DNA of 64,000 nucleotides, taken from JASTVH01 sp042862465 (GTDB taxonomy: Bacteria > Pseudomonadota > Gammaproteobacteria > Pseudomonadales > Oleiphilaceae). Position numbers and translations under genes: made by a program. The stretch spans positions 610,236-674,235 of the forward strand of contig JASTVH010000001.1 of assembly GCA_042862465.1 (NCBI GenBank), read 5' to 3'. Under the pieces are notes generated by a model. It ran no database searches. It was not told the origin of the DNA and worked only from the letters and a program-made list of their open reading frames with translations. Positions 34,297 through 42,865 of this stretch are shown one piece after another (position 1 is the first letter of the stretch; each line of letters starts with the position of its first letter).

Positions 34297-35528
34297 TTGG
34301 TTGCAGTGACCCGATCCCATTCTGATCTCCCCTTGGCGCTGTGCGCCGCTTTTGTGGTGGCACTGGGTTATGGGACGGTGCTGCCGTTGCTGCCCCGCTT
34401 CATTCAACGGCTGGAGGCGGTGGCAACGCCCGACGCGGTCGCTTTTCAGACGGCGCTGCTCACAGGCGTGTACACACTGGCGCTTTTTTTCAGTGCGCCT
34501 TTTTGGGGGCGGCTGTCCGACCGGACAGGGCATCGAAAGGTACTGCTTATTGGGCTTACCGGGTTTGCACTGACGATAGTAGGCTTTGGCCAGGTGAACC
34601 ACCTTGGTACCGCCTATGCCATGCGGGCAGGAGCGGGTAGTTTTGGCGGCGCCGTGCTTGCCCTATCCATGGCTGTGGCGGGATCGGATATCCTGCAACA
34701 CCGACGGGCCCGTCACATCGACTGGGTGAGTGCCGCAACCACGCTCGGCTTTCTCGCGGGGCCGGCATTGGGCGGTTGGCTGCCGATGCCCCGGCCGCCC
34801 TAAACGGCTTGAGCGCCGTGCTGGGGGACGCCATAACCTGGCCGTTCTGGGCCAGCGGAGCCCTGGCCGCCGGTGTCCTTTGCTGGGGGGCATCGGTTTT
34901 ACCTTCAAAGGCAGAGCAACGGGCTTTACCTGATACATCGTCACAGGCATCAACCGGTTCCCCCGTAAGGGGTATGGGTCTGTTTCTGGCAATAACCTTT
35001 CTCGCCATGCTGGGGCTGGGCGCGTTCGAAGTGGGCTTAAGTCTCCGGGCGGGCCAACAGCTTGGGCTGAGCATTACCACCGTTGGTTTGCTATTTACCG
35101 AATGCGCGCTGGTCATGTTGCTGTGCCAACTGATCTGGTCCTGGCGTCCGGGGGCTTTGCGGCATTCCCTCGGCTGGATCAAAGCGCTGTTCATCATCAC
35201 CAGCGGTTCTTTGGTGTTACTCCTTTACGCCAGTGACTTCTTGGCATTGACCCTGGTTATCGCCCTTTTCGGCATCGCAACGGGGCTTCTGGTTCCCATG
35301 CTGGCGTATCGAACCTCTTTGGCCGGAGGACGGCGTATCGGCAGCGCCTTGGGCTGGTATACCGCCGTAGCCAGTTTGGGCCAGGCCGCCGGCTCGGTGG
35401 TGCCAGGCCTGGCAGTGGGCGAGGAGGCGGTGTTTCTTTACTGGGGGGTGGCCGCGGCCCTTGTGGTGTCGGGCATGGTTGTATGCCGGATCGCGCCTCG
35501 CTCTTTTTCCAATCCTCCCCGAAGCTGA
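34297..35528 (+). pseudogene. MFS transporter split by a frameshift
   Basis: The first frame (34297-34803) gives six membrane segments with the MFS loop signature GRLSDRTGHRKVLL. It stops at GGWLPMPRPP. A second frame from about 34776 to 35528 continues the protein (ADAPAALNGLSAV, then six more membrane segments). One base too many or two too few near 34770-34780 explains the split. The intact product would be about 410 residues, a 12-helix drug or metal-chelate exporter. It starts at TTG 34297 or GTG 34306. Confidence 0.7.
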
Positions 35529-35539
35529 GGTGTGCCTAT

Positions 35540-35567
35540 AAAAAAGCGCGTGGTTTCATCCACGCGC
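35540..35567 (-). terminator. Strong intrinsic terminator (minus strand)
   Basis: On the minus strand the stem GCGCGTGG/CCACGCGC with a 6-base loop is followed by TTTTTT. It lies between convergent genes, the MFS pseudogene and the small secreted protein. Confidence 0.85.
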
Positions 35568-35614
35568 AAGGTGTGCGGAGAGCTAAGTAGTGATGCGGTC
35601 TTTACAATAAAGAC
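35540..35614 (-). ncRNA. Candidate metal-box-controlled small RNA
   Basis: On the minus strand an exact NTTCAG box (35637-35653) is followed after 10 bp by TACACT (35621-35626) as -10. The predicted start, near 35614, is the first base of a perfect hairpin GTCTTTA/TAAAGAC with a 3-base loop. About 30 unpaired bases follow, then an 8-bp GC-rich terminator stem with six T's ending at 35540. Total length is about 75 nt with no open frame. It could also be the 3' end of the transcript from 36043-35732. Confidence 0.5.
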
Positions 35615-35636
35615 TGTTTCAGTGTATTGGCATAAC

Positions 35637-35653
35637 CTGAATCGAGACTGAAA
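35637..35653 (-). promoter_or_regulatory. NTTCAG direct-repeat box with no protein gene downstream
   Basis: On the minus strand: TTTCAG-TCTCG-ATTCAG. The only thing downstream on this strand is the 75-nt hairpin/terminator segment, since the next gene is convergent. Confidence 0.65.
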
Positions 35654-35731
35654 ATCCTTGTTGAATATTATTTTGAGTAGCTATTTAAATGGGCGCAAAC
35701 TTGTTAGATCGCGCCCATTTGTTGCCTTCGA

Positions 35732-36043
35732 TCAATAAAACAAATAACGCATTCTTTCATAGGCATTCATATTACTGTCTGGAATATCAGCCCCCAGATA
35801 AGAATGTTCAATCGCCGTGGCCTTGCTTTCCTTTGCGATACGAAGACGCTCCGCCTTGTTTTCTCCTCCACTGACTGGGTCGGTGCGGTTGGCGGTCGCT
35901 ATCTGATGAATGTGCGTTTGGTGTGGCGTCACCGCTTGCTGGTCGGTTTTGCGGTCGGCGAGACCGCCCGATGCGAAAGCGAGAGTAGACGACAAGGTGA
36001 ATACTGCAGCCAGGCTCATTGACCAGCGGATAGTTCTTGGCAT
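35732..36043 (-). CDS. Small secreted protein of unknown function
   Basis: 103 residues with a clear signal peptide (SLAAVFTLSSTLAFASG). The mature part has several His (PHQTHIHQIA) and a C-terminal tail (NMNAYERMRYLFY), with no recognised domain. AAGGAG lies before the ATG. A degenerate box (GTTCAG-CCTGA-AATCAG, minus strand 36110-36126) with TACATG 11 bp later sits upstream, so it may share the metal-stress regulon. Confidence 0.65.
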   Translation of the reverse strand: MPRTIRWSMSLAAVFTLSSTLAFASGGLADRKTDQQAVTPHQTHIHQIATANRTDPVSGGENKAERLRIAKESKATAIEHSYLGADIPDSNMNAYERMRYLFY

Positions 36044-36142
36044 GATGCTTCTCCTTAGTTGGGGTTTAAATAGATCCGCCTTTTACAATTACCATGTAAA
36101 CAGATTTTCCTGATTTCAGGCTGAACAAATAAATAAATTTTA

Positions 36143-36156
36143 TTGATATATATCAG
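36143..36156 (+). promoter_or_regulatory. FNR-like box before the Cus efflux operon
   Basis: TTGAT-ATAT-ATCAG differs from the FNR/ANR consensus by one base. It lies 30 bp before an NTTCAG box in a very AT-rich stretch. Confidence 0.5.
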
Positions 36157-36185
36157 GCTAGTATCAGCGGCGTTTTTTTCTTCTT

Positions 36186-36202
36186 ATTCAGCAATGATTC
36201 AG
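36186..36202 (+). promoter_or_regulatory. NTTCAG direct-repeat box before the Cus efflux operon
   Basis: ATTCAG-CAATG-ATTCAG, 11-bp period, followed 12 bp later by TCCTAT as a possible -10; about 100 bp before the first gene. Confidence 0.65.
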
Positions 36203-36304
36203 GTTGGTTTGGTTTCCTATGGGCTGAGAGACCGATTGCACCGGCAGCGACTAGCCGGCACGCCAGTCGTCTGATTTGTGTGAAAAAACGGAGAATAGAA
36301 AACA

Positions 36305-37630
36305 ATGTCACTCACCGGGAAACTTATCGCGGCAGGAGCCCTTTGTGTGCTTGTAGCCCCATTGGCCTGGTCGATTCCTGAAAGGCCACTCGGCATAGGG
36401 GAAGCGGTCGCCGTGGCGCAAGAGCGCGACCCCCAACTGCAGGGGAGCCGTTTTGTGCAAGAGGCGGTAGCGGCGCAAGCCATGGCCGCCGGCAGCTTAC
36501 CCGACCCAAAGGTGTCGCTGGCCACAAGGAACCTGCCGACGGATACCTTCGATTTCGATCAGGAAGGCATGACGCAACTGACTGTCGGCATCACCCAACG
36601 GTTTCCGCGCGGTGACAGCCGGGCGCTGAAGCGCCAAAAGCTGCGTACCTTGAGCGGAGAGCAACCTTACTTGCGGGCGGATCGCCGCGGGCAGGTGGCG
36701 GTGACGGTACGTCAACTGTGGTTGGAGGCCTTTTTTGCCCAGCAAAGCATCGAGCTGATTCAGAGGGATTATTTTCTCTTTGAGCATTTGATTGATGCTG
36801 CAGAGGCCGGCTATGCCAGTGCCTTGGGCCGGTCCCGTCAGCAGGATGTCATTCGTGCCCAGCTGGAACTGACCCGGTTGGATGATCGCTTGACCGCACT
36901 TCGGGAAACTCTAGACACCAACCAGCGCCAGCTCTCGGAATGGCTGGGCAACGATCTGGCGCGCCGGTCGCTTAGCCCGGAGTTGCCCACGCTGGAGCCG
37001 CTCATCGCCCACACCTGGACCGGGGATGCCCGGCAGCGCCTGATAGATCACCCCGCGGTCAAAGCCATTGATCAACGGGTGACAGCCGCCGATACCGGGA
37101 TTGAACTGGCGCGCCAGTCTTATTATCCCGAATGGGCGTTGAATGCCCAGTATGGGCATCGACTGGATACCCCGGGAGGGCAGGACCGTTCGGGCCTGTT
37201 TTCCGTCGGTATCACACTGGACGTCCCCCTTTTCACGGGCAACCGCCAGGACCAGGAAGTGCGGGCGGCCACCAGCCAGAAAAGCGCGCTCAAGACCGAA
37301 AGGGCCTTGACGCTACGCAAGCTCGAGGCGCGCCTGAGCACCCGACAAGCTCAACTGGAGCGCCTCGACGAGCGCCGGTCTCTTTACCGGGAGCGACTAC
37401 TCCCGGCCATGGAGGAGCAGGCTGAAGCATCGTTGGCCGCTTACAACAGCGATAACGGCGACTTCGCCGAGGCCGTCCGGGCCCGGATCGACCAGTTGAA
37501 CGCCAAGCTGGAAGCCCTTCGCATTGCGGTGAGCCGGCAGAAGGCGCTGGCCGATCTGGCCTATTTGCTTACCCCCCCTCAACCCACCGACTCAAACACT
37601 CTATCTTCGCTCCGGGGAGATCATCCATGA
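36305..37630 (+). CDS. TolC-family outer-membrane channel of a CusCBA-type system
   Basis: 441 residues. A signal peptide (1-23) is followed by the duplicated outer-membrane efflux domain: long coiled helices (LETLEPLIA-type and RKLEARLSTRQAQLERLDERR) and beta-strand segments. No lipobox Cys is seen, unlike E. coli CusC. The start codon of the adaptor gene overlaps its stop by 4 bp. It forms the outer conduit for Cu(I)/Ag(I) efflux with the next two genes. Confidence 0.88.
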   Translation: MSLTGKLIAAGALCVLVAPLAWSIPERPLGIGEAVAVAQERDPQLQGSRFVQEAVAAQAMAAGSLPDPKVSLATRNLPTDTFDFDQEGMTQLTVGITQRFPRGDSRALKRQKLRTLSGEQPYLRADRRGQVAVTVRQLWLEAFFAQQSIELIQRDYFLFEHLIDAAEAGYASALGRSRQQDVIRAQLELTRLDDRLTALRETLDTNQRQLSEWLGNDLARRSLSPELPTLEPLIAHTWTGDARQRLIDHPAVKAIDQRVTAADTGIELARQSYYPEWALNAQYGHRLDTPGGQDRSGLFSVGITLDVPLFTGNRQDQEVRAATSQKSALKTERALTLRKLEARLSTRQAQLERLDERRSLYRERLLPAMEEQAEASLAAYNSDNGDFAEAVRARIDQLNAKLEALRIAVSRQKALADLAYLLTPPQPTDSNTLSSLRGDHP

Positions 37631-39072
37631 ACAAGACCGTTATTGCTGGTATCGCCCTGATTCTCGGACTGGCCCTTGGTGCGGGGGGCAGCGTTTGGTG
37701 GCTGGCTGCCAGGCCGAATTCCGGCGAGCAAGGCCAGGCTCAAGCCGCGCCCCTGTATTGGGTCGCTCCCATGGATCCCAACTACCGGCGTGACAAGCCC
37801 GGCAAATCACCCATGGGTATGGACCTGATCCCTGTCTATGCCGATGGCCAAGAAGGCCAGAAAGACAAGCCCGGGACCGTGCGCATCGATCCGGATCTGG
37901 TTAACAACCTGGGCGTGCGTACCGCGTCCGCCCGGCGGGCACCGTTCGAAACCCAAATACGCACCGTGGGCTATGTGCGCTACGACGAAGACACGCTGAC
38001 CCATATTCACCCCAGGGTTGAAGGCTGGATCGAGGCGCTTCATGCCAAGGCGGCGGGGGACCCGGTCAAGGCGGGTCAGCCGCTGTATGCCATCTATTCG
38101 CCCACCTTGGTCAACGCCCAGGAGGAATTGTTGCTGGCACTGCAGCGCAAGAACCGGCGACTGATCGATAGCGCGCGGGATCGTCTAAGCGCTCTGGACG
38201 TACCGGCCAAAACCGTCGCCGCCATCGAAGCGTCGGGGCAAGTGCGCCAATCCATTACCGTCTTCGCGCCCCACTCGGGGGTGGTGGATAATCTCAATGT
38301 CCGCGAGGGCTACTTTGTGAAGCCGGGCAATACCATGCTCTCCATTGGAAAACTGGATGAAGTCTGGGTCGTTGGCGAGGTCTTTGAACGCCAGGCGGCA
38401 CTGGTTGAAGCCGGCGATCCGGTTGAAATATCCCTGGATTACCTGCCCGGCCGCCACTGGCAGGGCGAGGTCGACTACGTTTATCCCACGCTCGATACCA
38501 CCACCCGCACGGCCCAGGTGCGTGTACGCATCGCCAACCGGGATAGGGTGCTCAAGCCGGGTATGTTCGCGCGCCTTGCGATTCATCCGCCCGCCGCCGA
38601 ATCCACCCTGTTGATTCCGCGCGAAGCGCTAATCCGCACGGGCGCCCAGAATCGTGTCGTTCTTGCGCTGGGAGAGGGCAAATTCCGTTCAGTGCCTGTC
38701 GCTGTCGGTCGCGTGGGGGAGCGGCAGGTGGAAGTACTGCAGGGCCTGTCCGCCGACGACACGGTAGTGGTCTCGGCGCAGTTCCTGATTGACTCCGAAT
38801 CGAGCAAGACTGCGGACTTTACCCGTATGGAACACGGCGGGCCGTCCCGACAGGGGGCCGATCAGACCATGGATCATGGCGACATGTCCGCCATGGAGAT
38901 GCACCCCAAGGAGGCACCTGCAAGTGAAGGCGGTGATGGGGCGCCGGTGCACCCGGGCGATGGGCACGAGTCGATGTCCCACCCCATGGGCGACCACGGG
39001 AGTGCGAACGGTGCGGCGCAGGGTGGCATGACCGCGAGCGATCATGGTGGGGAGGGCAATGGTCATGATTAA
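37627..39072 (+). CDS. CusB-type periplasmic adaptor
   Basis: 481 residues. After an N-terminal membrane anchor (IAGIALILGLALGAGGSVWW) there is the heavy-metal-binding segment WVAPMDPNYRRDKPGKSPMG followed by MDLIPVY, typical of CusB. Barrel-sandwich (VEGWIEALHAKAAGDPVKAG), a short alpha-hairpin and beta-barrel domains follow. An unusual His/Met-rich C-terminal tail of about 80 residues (MEHGG, DHGDMSAMEMHPKE, HESMSHPMGDHG) is likely to bind copper. Translationally coupled to both neighbours. Confidence 0.92.
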   Translation: MNKTVIAGIALILGLALGAGGSVWWLAARPNSGEQGQAQAAPLYWVAPMDPNYRRDKPGKSPMGMDLIPVYADGQEGQKDKPGTVRIDPDLVNNLGVRTASARRAPFETQIRTVGYVRYDEDTLTHIHPRVEGWIEALHAKAAGDPVKAGQPLYAIYSPTLVNAQEELLLALQRKNRRLIDSARDRLSALDVPAKTVAAIEASGQVRQSITVFAPHSGVVDNLNVREGYFVKPGNTMLSIGKLDEVWVVGEVFERQAALVEAGDPVEISLDYLPGRHWQGEVDYVYPTLDTTTRTAQVRVRIANRDRVLKPGMFARLAIHPPAAESTLLIPREALIRTGAQNRVVLALGEGKFRSVPVAVGRVGERQVEVLQGLSADDTVVVSAQFLIDSESSKTADFTRMEHGGPSRQGADQTMDHGDMSAMEMHPKEAPASEGGDGAPVHPGDGHESMSHPMGDHGSANGAAQGGMTASDHGGEGNGHD

Positions 39073-42000
39073 GTCGATCATTCGCTGGTCCGTTCACAAT
39101 CGCTTTATGGTCTTGCTGGCAACGGCGCTGATCGTGGCGGGTGGTCTCTACTCGCTGCAACGGACACCGGTGGACGCATTGCCGGACCTGTCCGACGTCC
39201 AGGTCATCATCAAGACCAGCTATCCCGGCCAGGCCCCCCAAGTGGTGGAGGACCAGGTTACCTATCCGCTGACCACGGCAATGCTGTCGGTGCCCGGGGC
39301 CACCACGGTGCGCGGCTATTCCTTTTTCGGTGACTCCTACGTCTATGTGATCTTCGAGGACGGTACCGACCCCTATTGGGCCCGCTCACGGGTGCTGGAA
39401 TATCTCAGCCAGGTGGCCCCGACCCTGCCGGACCAGGCGCGTCCGCAGTTGGGGCCGGACGCCACCGGTGTGGGCTGGGTCTATCTCTATGCCCTGGTCG
39501 ACCGAACGGGCCAGCACGATCTGAGCGACCTTCGCAGCATGCAGGACTGGTTCCTCAAGTACGAGCTGCAAACCGTGCCTGGTGTGTCGGAAGTGGCCGC
39601 CCTGGGGGGCATGGTCAAGCAGTACCAGGTACAGGTGGATCCGGACAAGCTACGTGCCTACGGCATCCCCCTGTCTCATATCGAACAGGCCATCAAGCGC
39701 GGCAACCAGGAGGTGGGCGCGTCGGTGGTGGAGATGGCCGAGGCCGAGTACATGGTCCGGGCCAGTGGCTACCTCCAGGGGACCAGGGACCTGGCCAACA
39801 TTCCCCTGGGACTGAACAAGGAAGGAACGCCTCTTCTCCTGAAAGATGTGGCGGACATCGGAACCGGGCCGCAAATCCGGCGCGGTATCGCCGAACTCAA
39901 CGGCGAGGGCGAGACCGTCGGCGGTATCGTGGTGATGCGGTTCGGTGAGAATGCCCAGCGGACCATCGACGGGGTCAAGGCCAAGCTGGAGGAGCTCAAG
40001 GCCGGTCTGCCGGAGGGGGTCGAGGTGGTTACGGTCTATGACCGGTCGGGCTTGATCGAGCGGGCGGTGGATAACCTCTGGACCAAGCTGATCGAGGAGT
40101 TCATCGTCGTGGCGCTGGTGTGTATGGTATTCCTTTTCCACGTGCGCTCATCGCTGGTCGCCATTGTCAGCCTACCGGTGGGCATTCTGGCGGCCTTTAT
40201 CGTCATGCACCTGCAGGGACTCAATGCCAACATCATGTCCCTCGGCGGCATTGCCATCGCCATCGGTGCCATGATCGACGGCGCCATCGTGATGATCGAG
40301 AACATGCACAAACACATGGAGCGCACCCCGCTGACACCGGAGAACCGCTGGTCGCTGGTCGCCCGGGCGGCCTCGGAAGTGGGGCCGGCCCTGTTCTTCA
40401 GTCTGTTGATCATCACCGTCAGCTTCGTGCCGGTGTTCACCCTGGAGGCCCAGGAAGGCCGTATGTTCTCGCCCCTGGCATTCACCAAGACCTACGCCAT
40501 GGCCGCAAGTGCTGCGCTGGCCATCACCCTGGTGCCGGTGCTGATGGGCTACTTCATCCGTGGGCGGGTGCTGCCGGAGCACAAAAACCCGATCAACCGC
40601 CTGCTCATGGCGGGCTATCGTCCGGTACTGAAAGCCGTGCTGCGATTTCCCAAAGCCACGCTGGTGCTGACATTGGTGGTAGCGGCGATCGGTTTCTGGC
40701 CCGTGGACAAGATCGGTAGCGAGTTCATCCCGCCGCTGGACGAGGGCGACCTGATGTATATGCCCACCACCTATCCTGGCATCTCCATTGGCAAGGCCCG
40801 CGAGCTGCTGCAACAGACGGACAAGCTGATCCGCACTGTACCGGAGGTGAAAACCGTCTTCGGCAAGATCGGCCGAGCGGAAACGGCCACGGACCCGGCG
40901 CCCCTGACCATGATCGAAACCTTCATCCAGCTCAAGCCCCGCGAACAGTGGCGGCCCGGTATGACCACCGAGAAGCTCAAGCAGACCTTCGACGATCTGA
41001 TCCGGTTCCCTGGCGTCACCAACGCCTGGGTCATGCCGATCAAGACCCGCATCGACATGCTCGCTACCGGCATCAAGACGCCGGTGGGGATCAAGGTGGC
41101 GGGACCGGATCTGGACGTCATCCAGGGCATCGGGCGTCAGCTGGAGCAGATCCTGGGTGGTGTTCCGGGGACCGCCTCCGTCTATTCCGAGCGCGTCGCC
41201 GGGGGGCGCTACATCGATGTGGATATCCAACGCGAAAAGGCCGCCCGCTACGGTCTCAACATCGCCGATGTGCAGCAGGTCGTATCCACCGCCGTGGGTG
41301 GCATGAATGTCACCCAGACGGTGGAAGGGCTGGAGCGCTATCCGGTCAATCTGCGCTACCCGCAGGACTACCGCGATTCTCCGGAAAAACTGGCGCGGCT
41401 GCCAATCGTGACCCCGGCGGGCCAACGCATCTCCCTGGGTGATGTCGCCGACATCGCCGTGGCCGATGGCCCGCCCGCCATCAAGAGCGAGAACGCACGC
41501 CTCAATGGTTGGACCTTTGTCGACATTGAGGGCCTCGACGTGGGCACCTACGTGAAGCAGGCAATGCAGACTGTGGAAGCCGAACTCGACCTGCCCGCCG
41601 GCTACTCCGTGAACTGGTCCGGCCAGTACGAGTACATGCTCCGGGCGAAGGCCAAGCTCACCTATCTGGTGCCGCTGACGCTTTTGATCATCGTACTACT
41701 GCTGTACATGAACTTCCGTAGCCTGATAGAGGTGGGCCTGATCATGGGCACCTTACCACTGGCCATGGTGGGCAGCGTGTGGCTGATGTACCTGCTGGGC
41801 TATAACTTCTCGGTCGCGGTGGGCGTCGGATTCATCGCCCTGGCTGGCGTGGCGGTGGAAATCGGGGTGATCATGCTCGTGTACCTCAATCAAGCGTTCA
41901 GCCAGCTCAAGGAAGAGATGGCCCACCAGGTCACCCGGATTACTCCGGAGCAGCTGCGGGAAGCGGTGCTCAAAGGGGCTGTGCTGCGGGTACGGCCGGT

Positions 42001-42187
42001 GATGATGACTGCCGCTGCGATCATCGCCGGGCTGCTGCCTATCATGGTGGGGGGTGGCACCGGATCCGCGGTCATGGGGCGGATCGCCGCGCCGATGGTC
42101 GGCGGCATGTTCAGCGCCGTTACCCTGACCCTGTTGGTGCTGCCGACGCTTTTCTACCTGTGGAGGAAGCGTCAAATCCGGCGCTGA
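39065..42187 (+). CDS. CusA-type heavy-metal RND efflux pump
   Basis: About 1040 residues; ATG 39065 is preferred, with GGGGAGGG upstream, and it overlaps the adaptor stop. Heavy-metal-efflux hallmarks are DLSDVQVIIKTSYPGQAPQV near the N-terminus and the TM4 motif AIAIGAMIDGAIVMIENMH with its proton-relay Asp and Glu. Two symmetrical porter halves precede a final GGGTGSAVMGRIAAPMVGG. It drives monovalent metal (Cu/Ag) efflux to the outside. A stable hairpin follows the stop. Confidence 0.94.
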   Translation: MIKSIIRWSVHNRFMVLLATALIVAGGLYSLQRTPVDALPDLSDVQVIIKTSYPGQAPQVVEDQVTYPLTTAMLSVPGATTVRGYSFFGDSYVYVIFEDGTDPYWARSRVLEYLSQVAPTLPDQARPQLGPDATGVGWVYLYALVDRTGQHDLSDLRSMQDWFLKYELQTVPGVSEVAALGGMVKQYQVQVDPDKLRAYGIPLSHIEQAIKRGNQEVGASVVEMAEAEYMVRASGYLQGTRDLANIPLGLNKEGTPLLLKDVADIGTGPQIRRGIAELNGEGETVGGIVVMRFGENAQRTIDGVKAKLEELKAGLPEGVEVVTVYDRSGLIERAVDNLWTKLIEEFIVVALVCMVFLFHVRSSLVAIVSLPVGILAAFIVMHLQGLNANIMSLGGIAIAIGAMIDGAIVMIENMHKHMERTPLTPENRWSLVARAASEVGPALFFSLLIITVSFVPVFTLEAQEGRMFSPLAFTKTYAMAASAALAITLVPVLMGYFIRGRVLPEHKNPINRLLMAGYRPVLKAVLRFPKATLVLTLVVAAIGFWPVDKIGSEFIPPLDEGDLMYMPTTYPGISIGKARELLQQTDKLIRTVPEVKTVFGKIGRAETATDPAPLTMIETFIQLKPREQWRPGMTTEKLKQTFDDLIRFPGVTNAWVMPIKTRIDMLATGIKTPVGIKVAGPDLDVIQGIGRQLEQILGGVPGTASVYSERVAGGRYIDVDIQREKAARYGLNIADVQQVVSTAVGGMNVTQTVEGLERYPVNLRYPQDYRDSPEKLARLPIVTPAGQRISLGDVADIAVADGPPAIKSENARLNGWTFVDIEGLDVGTYVKQAMQTVEAELDLPAGYSVNWSGQYEYMLRAKAKLTYLVPLTLLIIVLLLYMNFRSLIEVGLIMGTLPLAMVGSVWLMYLLGYNFSVAVGVGFIALAGVAVEIGVIMLVYLNQAFSQLKEEMAHQVTRITPEQLREAVLKGAVLRVRPVMMTAAAIIAGLLPIMVGGGTGSAVMGRIAAPMVGGMFSAVTLTLLVLPTLFYLWRKRQIRR

Positions 42188-42199
42188 TTCAAAACCACA

Positions 42200-42230
42200 C
42201 TCGCCGCCCTTGATTGTCGAGGGCGGCGAG
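42200..42230 (+). terminator. Hairpin after the Cus efflux operon
   Basis: An 11-bp stem CTCGCCGCCCT/AGGGCGGCGAG with a 9-base loop just after the pump gene; there is no clear T run. Confidence 0.55.
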
Positions 42231-42236
42231 CGATAT

Positions 42237-42250
42237 TTGATGTGGGTCAA
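42237..42250 (+). promoter_or_regulatory. FNR-type box before the small CC-motif protein
   Basis: TTGAT-GTGG-GTCAA keeps the TTGA-N6-TCAA core of FNR/ANR sites. It is 34 bp before the NTTCAG box at 42284. Confidence 0.6.
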
Positions 42251-42283
42251 ATGCCAGTCTTTTTCCGCCCGAAATGCTGCCCA

Positions 42284-42300
42284 ATTCAGGCCCGGTTCAG
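42284..42300 (+). promoter_or_regulatory. NTTCAG direct-repeat box before the small CC-motif protein
   Basis: ATTCAG-GCCCG-GTTCAG, followed exactly 10 bp later by TTTAAT, a near-consensus -10. This is the best-formed promoter of the set; the start codon is 50 bp downstream. Confidence 0.7.
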
Positions 42301-42350
42301 CAGGGATTGATTTAATAGTATCAAGAAGCTGAGAAAGGGAGGGTGCCATC

Positions 42351-42710
42351 ATGACTGCAGCTCACAAAGCCGGAAACAACGAAGGGTTTCTGGTTCGCCG
42401 CCACCTGCGGGTCCAGAATCTCGATGAAAGCGCCATGTCAGAGCTGGCAGAAACGCTACTGCACAATCCGAGCGTAGACCACCTGGCATTCAATGCCGAT
42501 AGTGGCAAAGTCGATGTCACCTACGATGCCTCCCACTGGAGTGTTGATCGCTTTATCGAGGCAGTGCAGGAAAGGGGAGGCGATGTCACCCGCAATGGCT
42601 GGCAGCGCATGAAGCTGGGATGGTACCGGTTCACCGACGAAAACGTGCAGGCCAACGCTAAGCACGAGCCGTTCTGCTGCTCCAAGATTCCGCCGATGAA
42701 GCGCAAGTGA
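42351..42710 (+). CDS. Small HMA-like protein with a C-terminal CC motif
   Basis: 119 residues, start after AAAGGGAGGG. Residues 15-75 look like a ferredoxin-like beta-alpha-beta-beta-alpha-beta fold of the heavy-metal-associated type but without CxxC (VRRHLRVQNLDESAMSELAE, VDVTYDASHWSVDRFIEAV). The C-terminus carries NAKHEPFCCSKIPPMKRK with adjacent Cys and a nearby His that may bind metal. Function is not known. The promoter has FNR-type and NTTCAG boxes. A decayed second copy lies at 45098-45239. Confidence 0.7.
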   Translation: MTAAHKAGNNEGFLVRRHLRVQNLDESAMSELAETLLHNPSVDHLAFNADSGKVDVTYDASHWSVDRFIEAVQERGGDVTRNGWQRMKLGWYRFTDENVQANAKHEPFCCSKIPPMKRK

Positions 42711-42865
42711 GTGCTCATCGGTAGTACCGCTTCACTCGCCGTAGCCTCCCGGTCGGGCTTTTGAGCTATCCTTGACGTCCTGCCGGGCGCCGTATCACTT
42801 GAGGGTGACCTGTCTTGTGACCCGATTCTGGCCTTGGCAGCACCCAGCAAACGGAGTAAGCGCCC

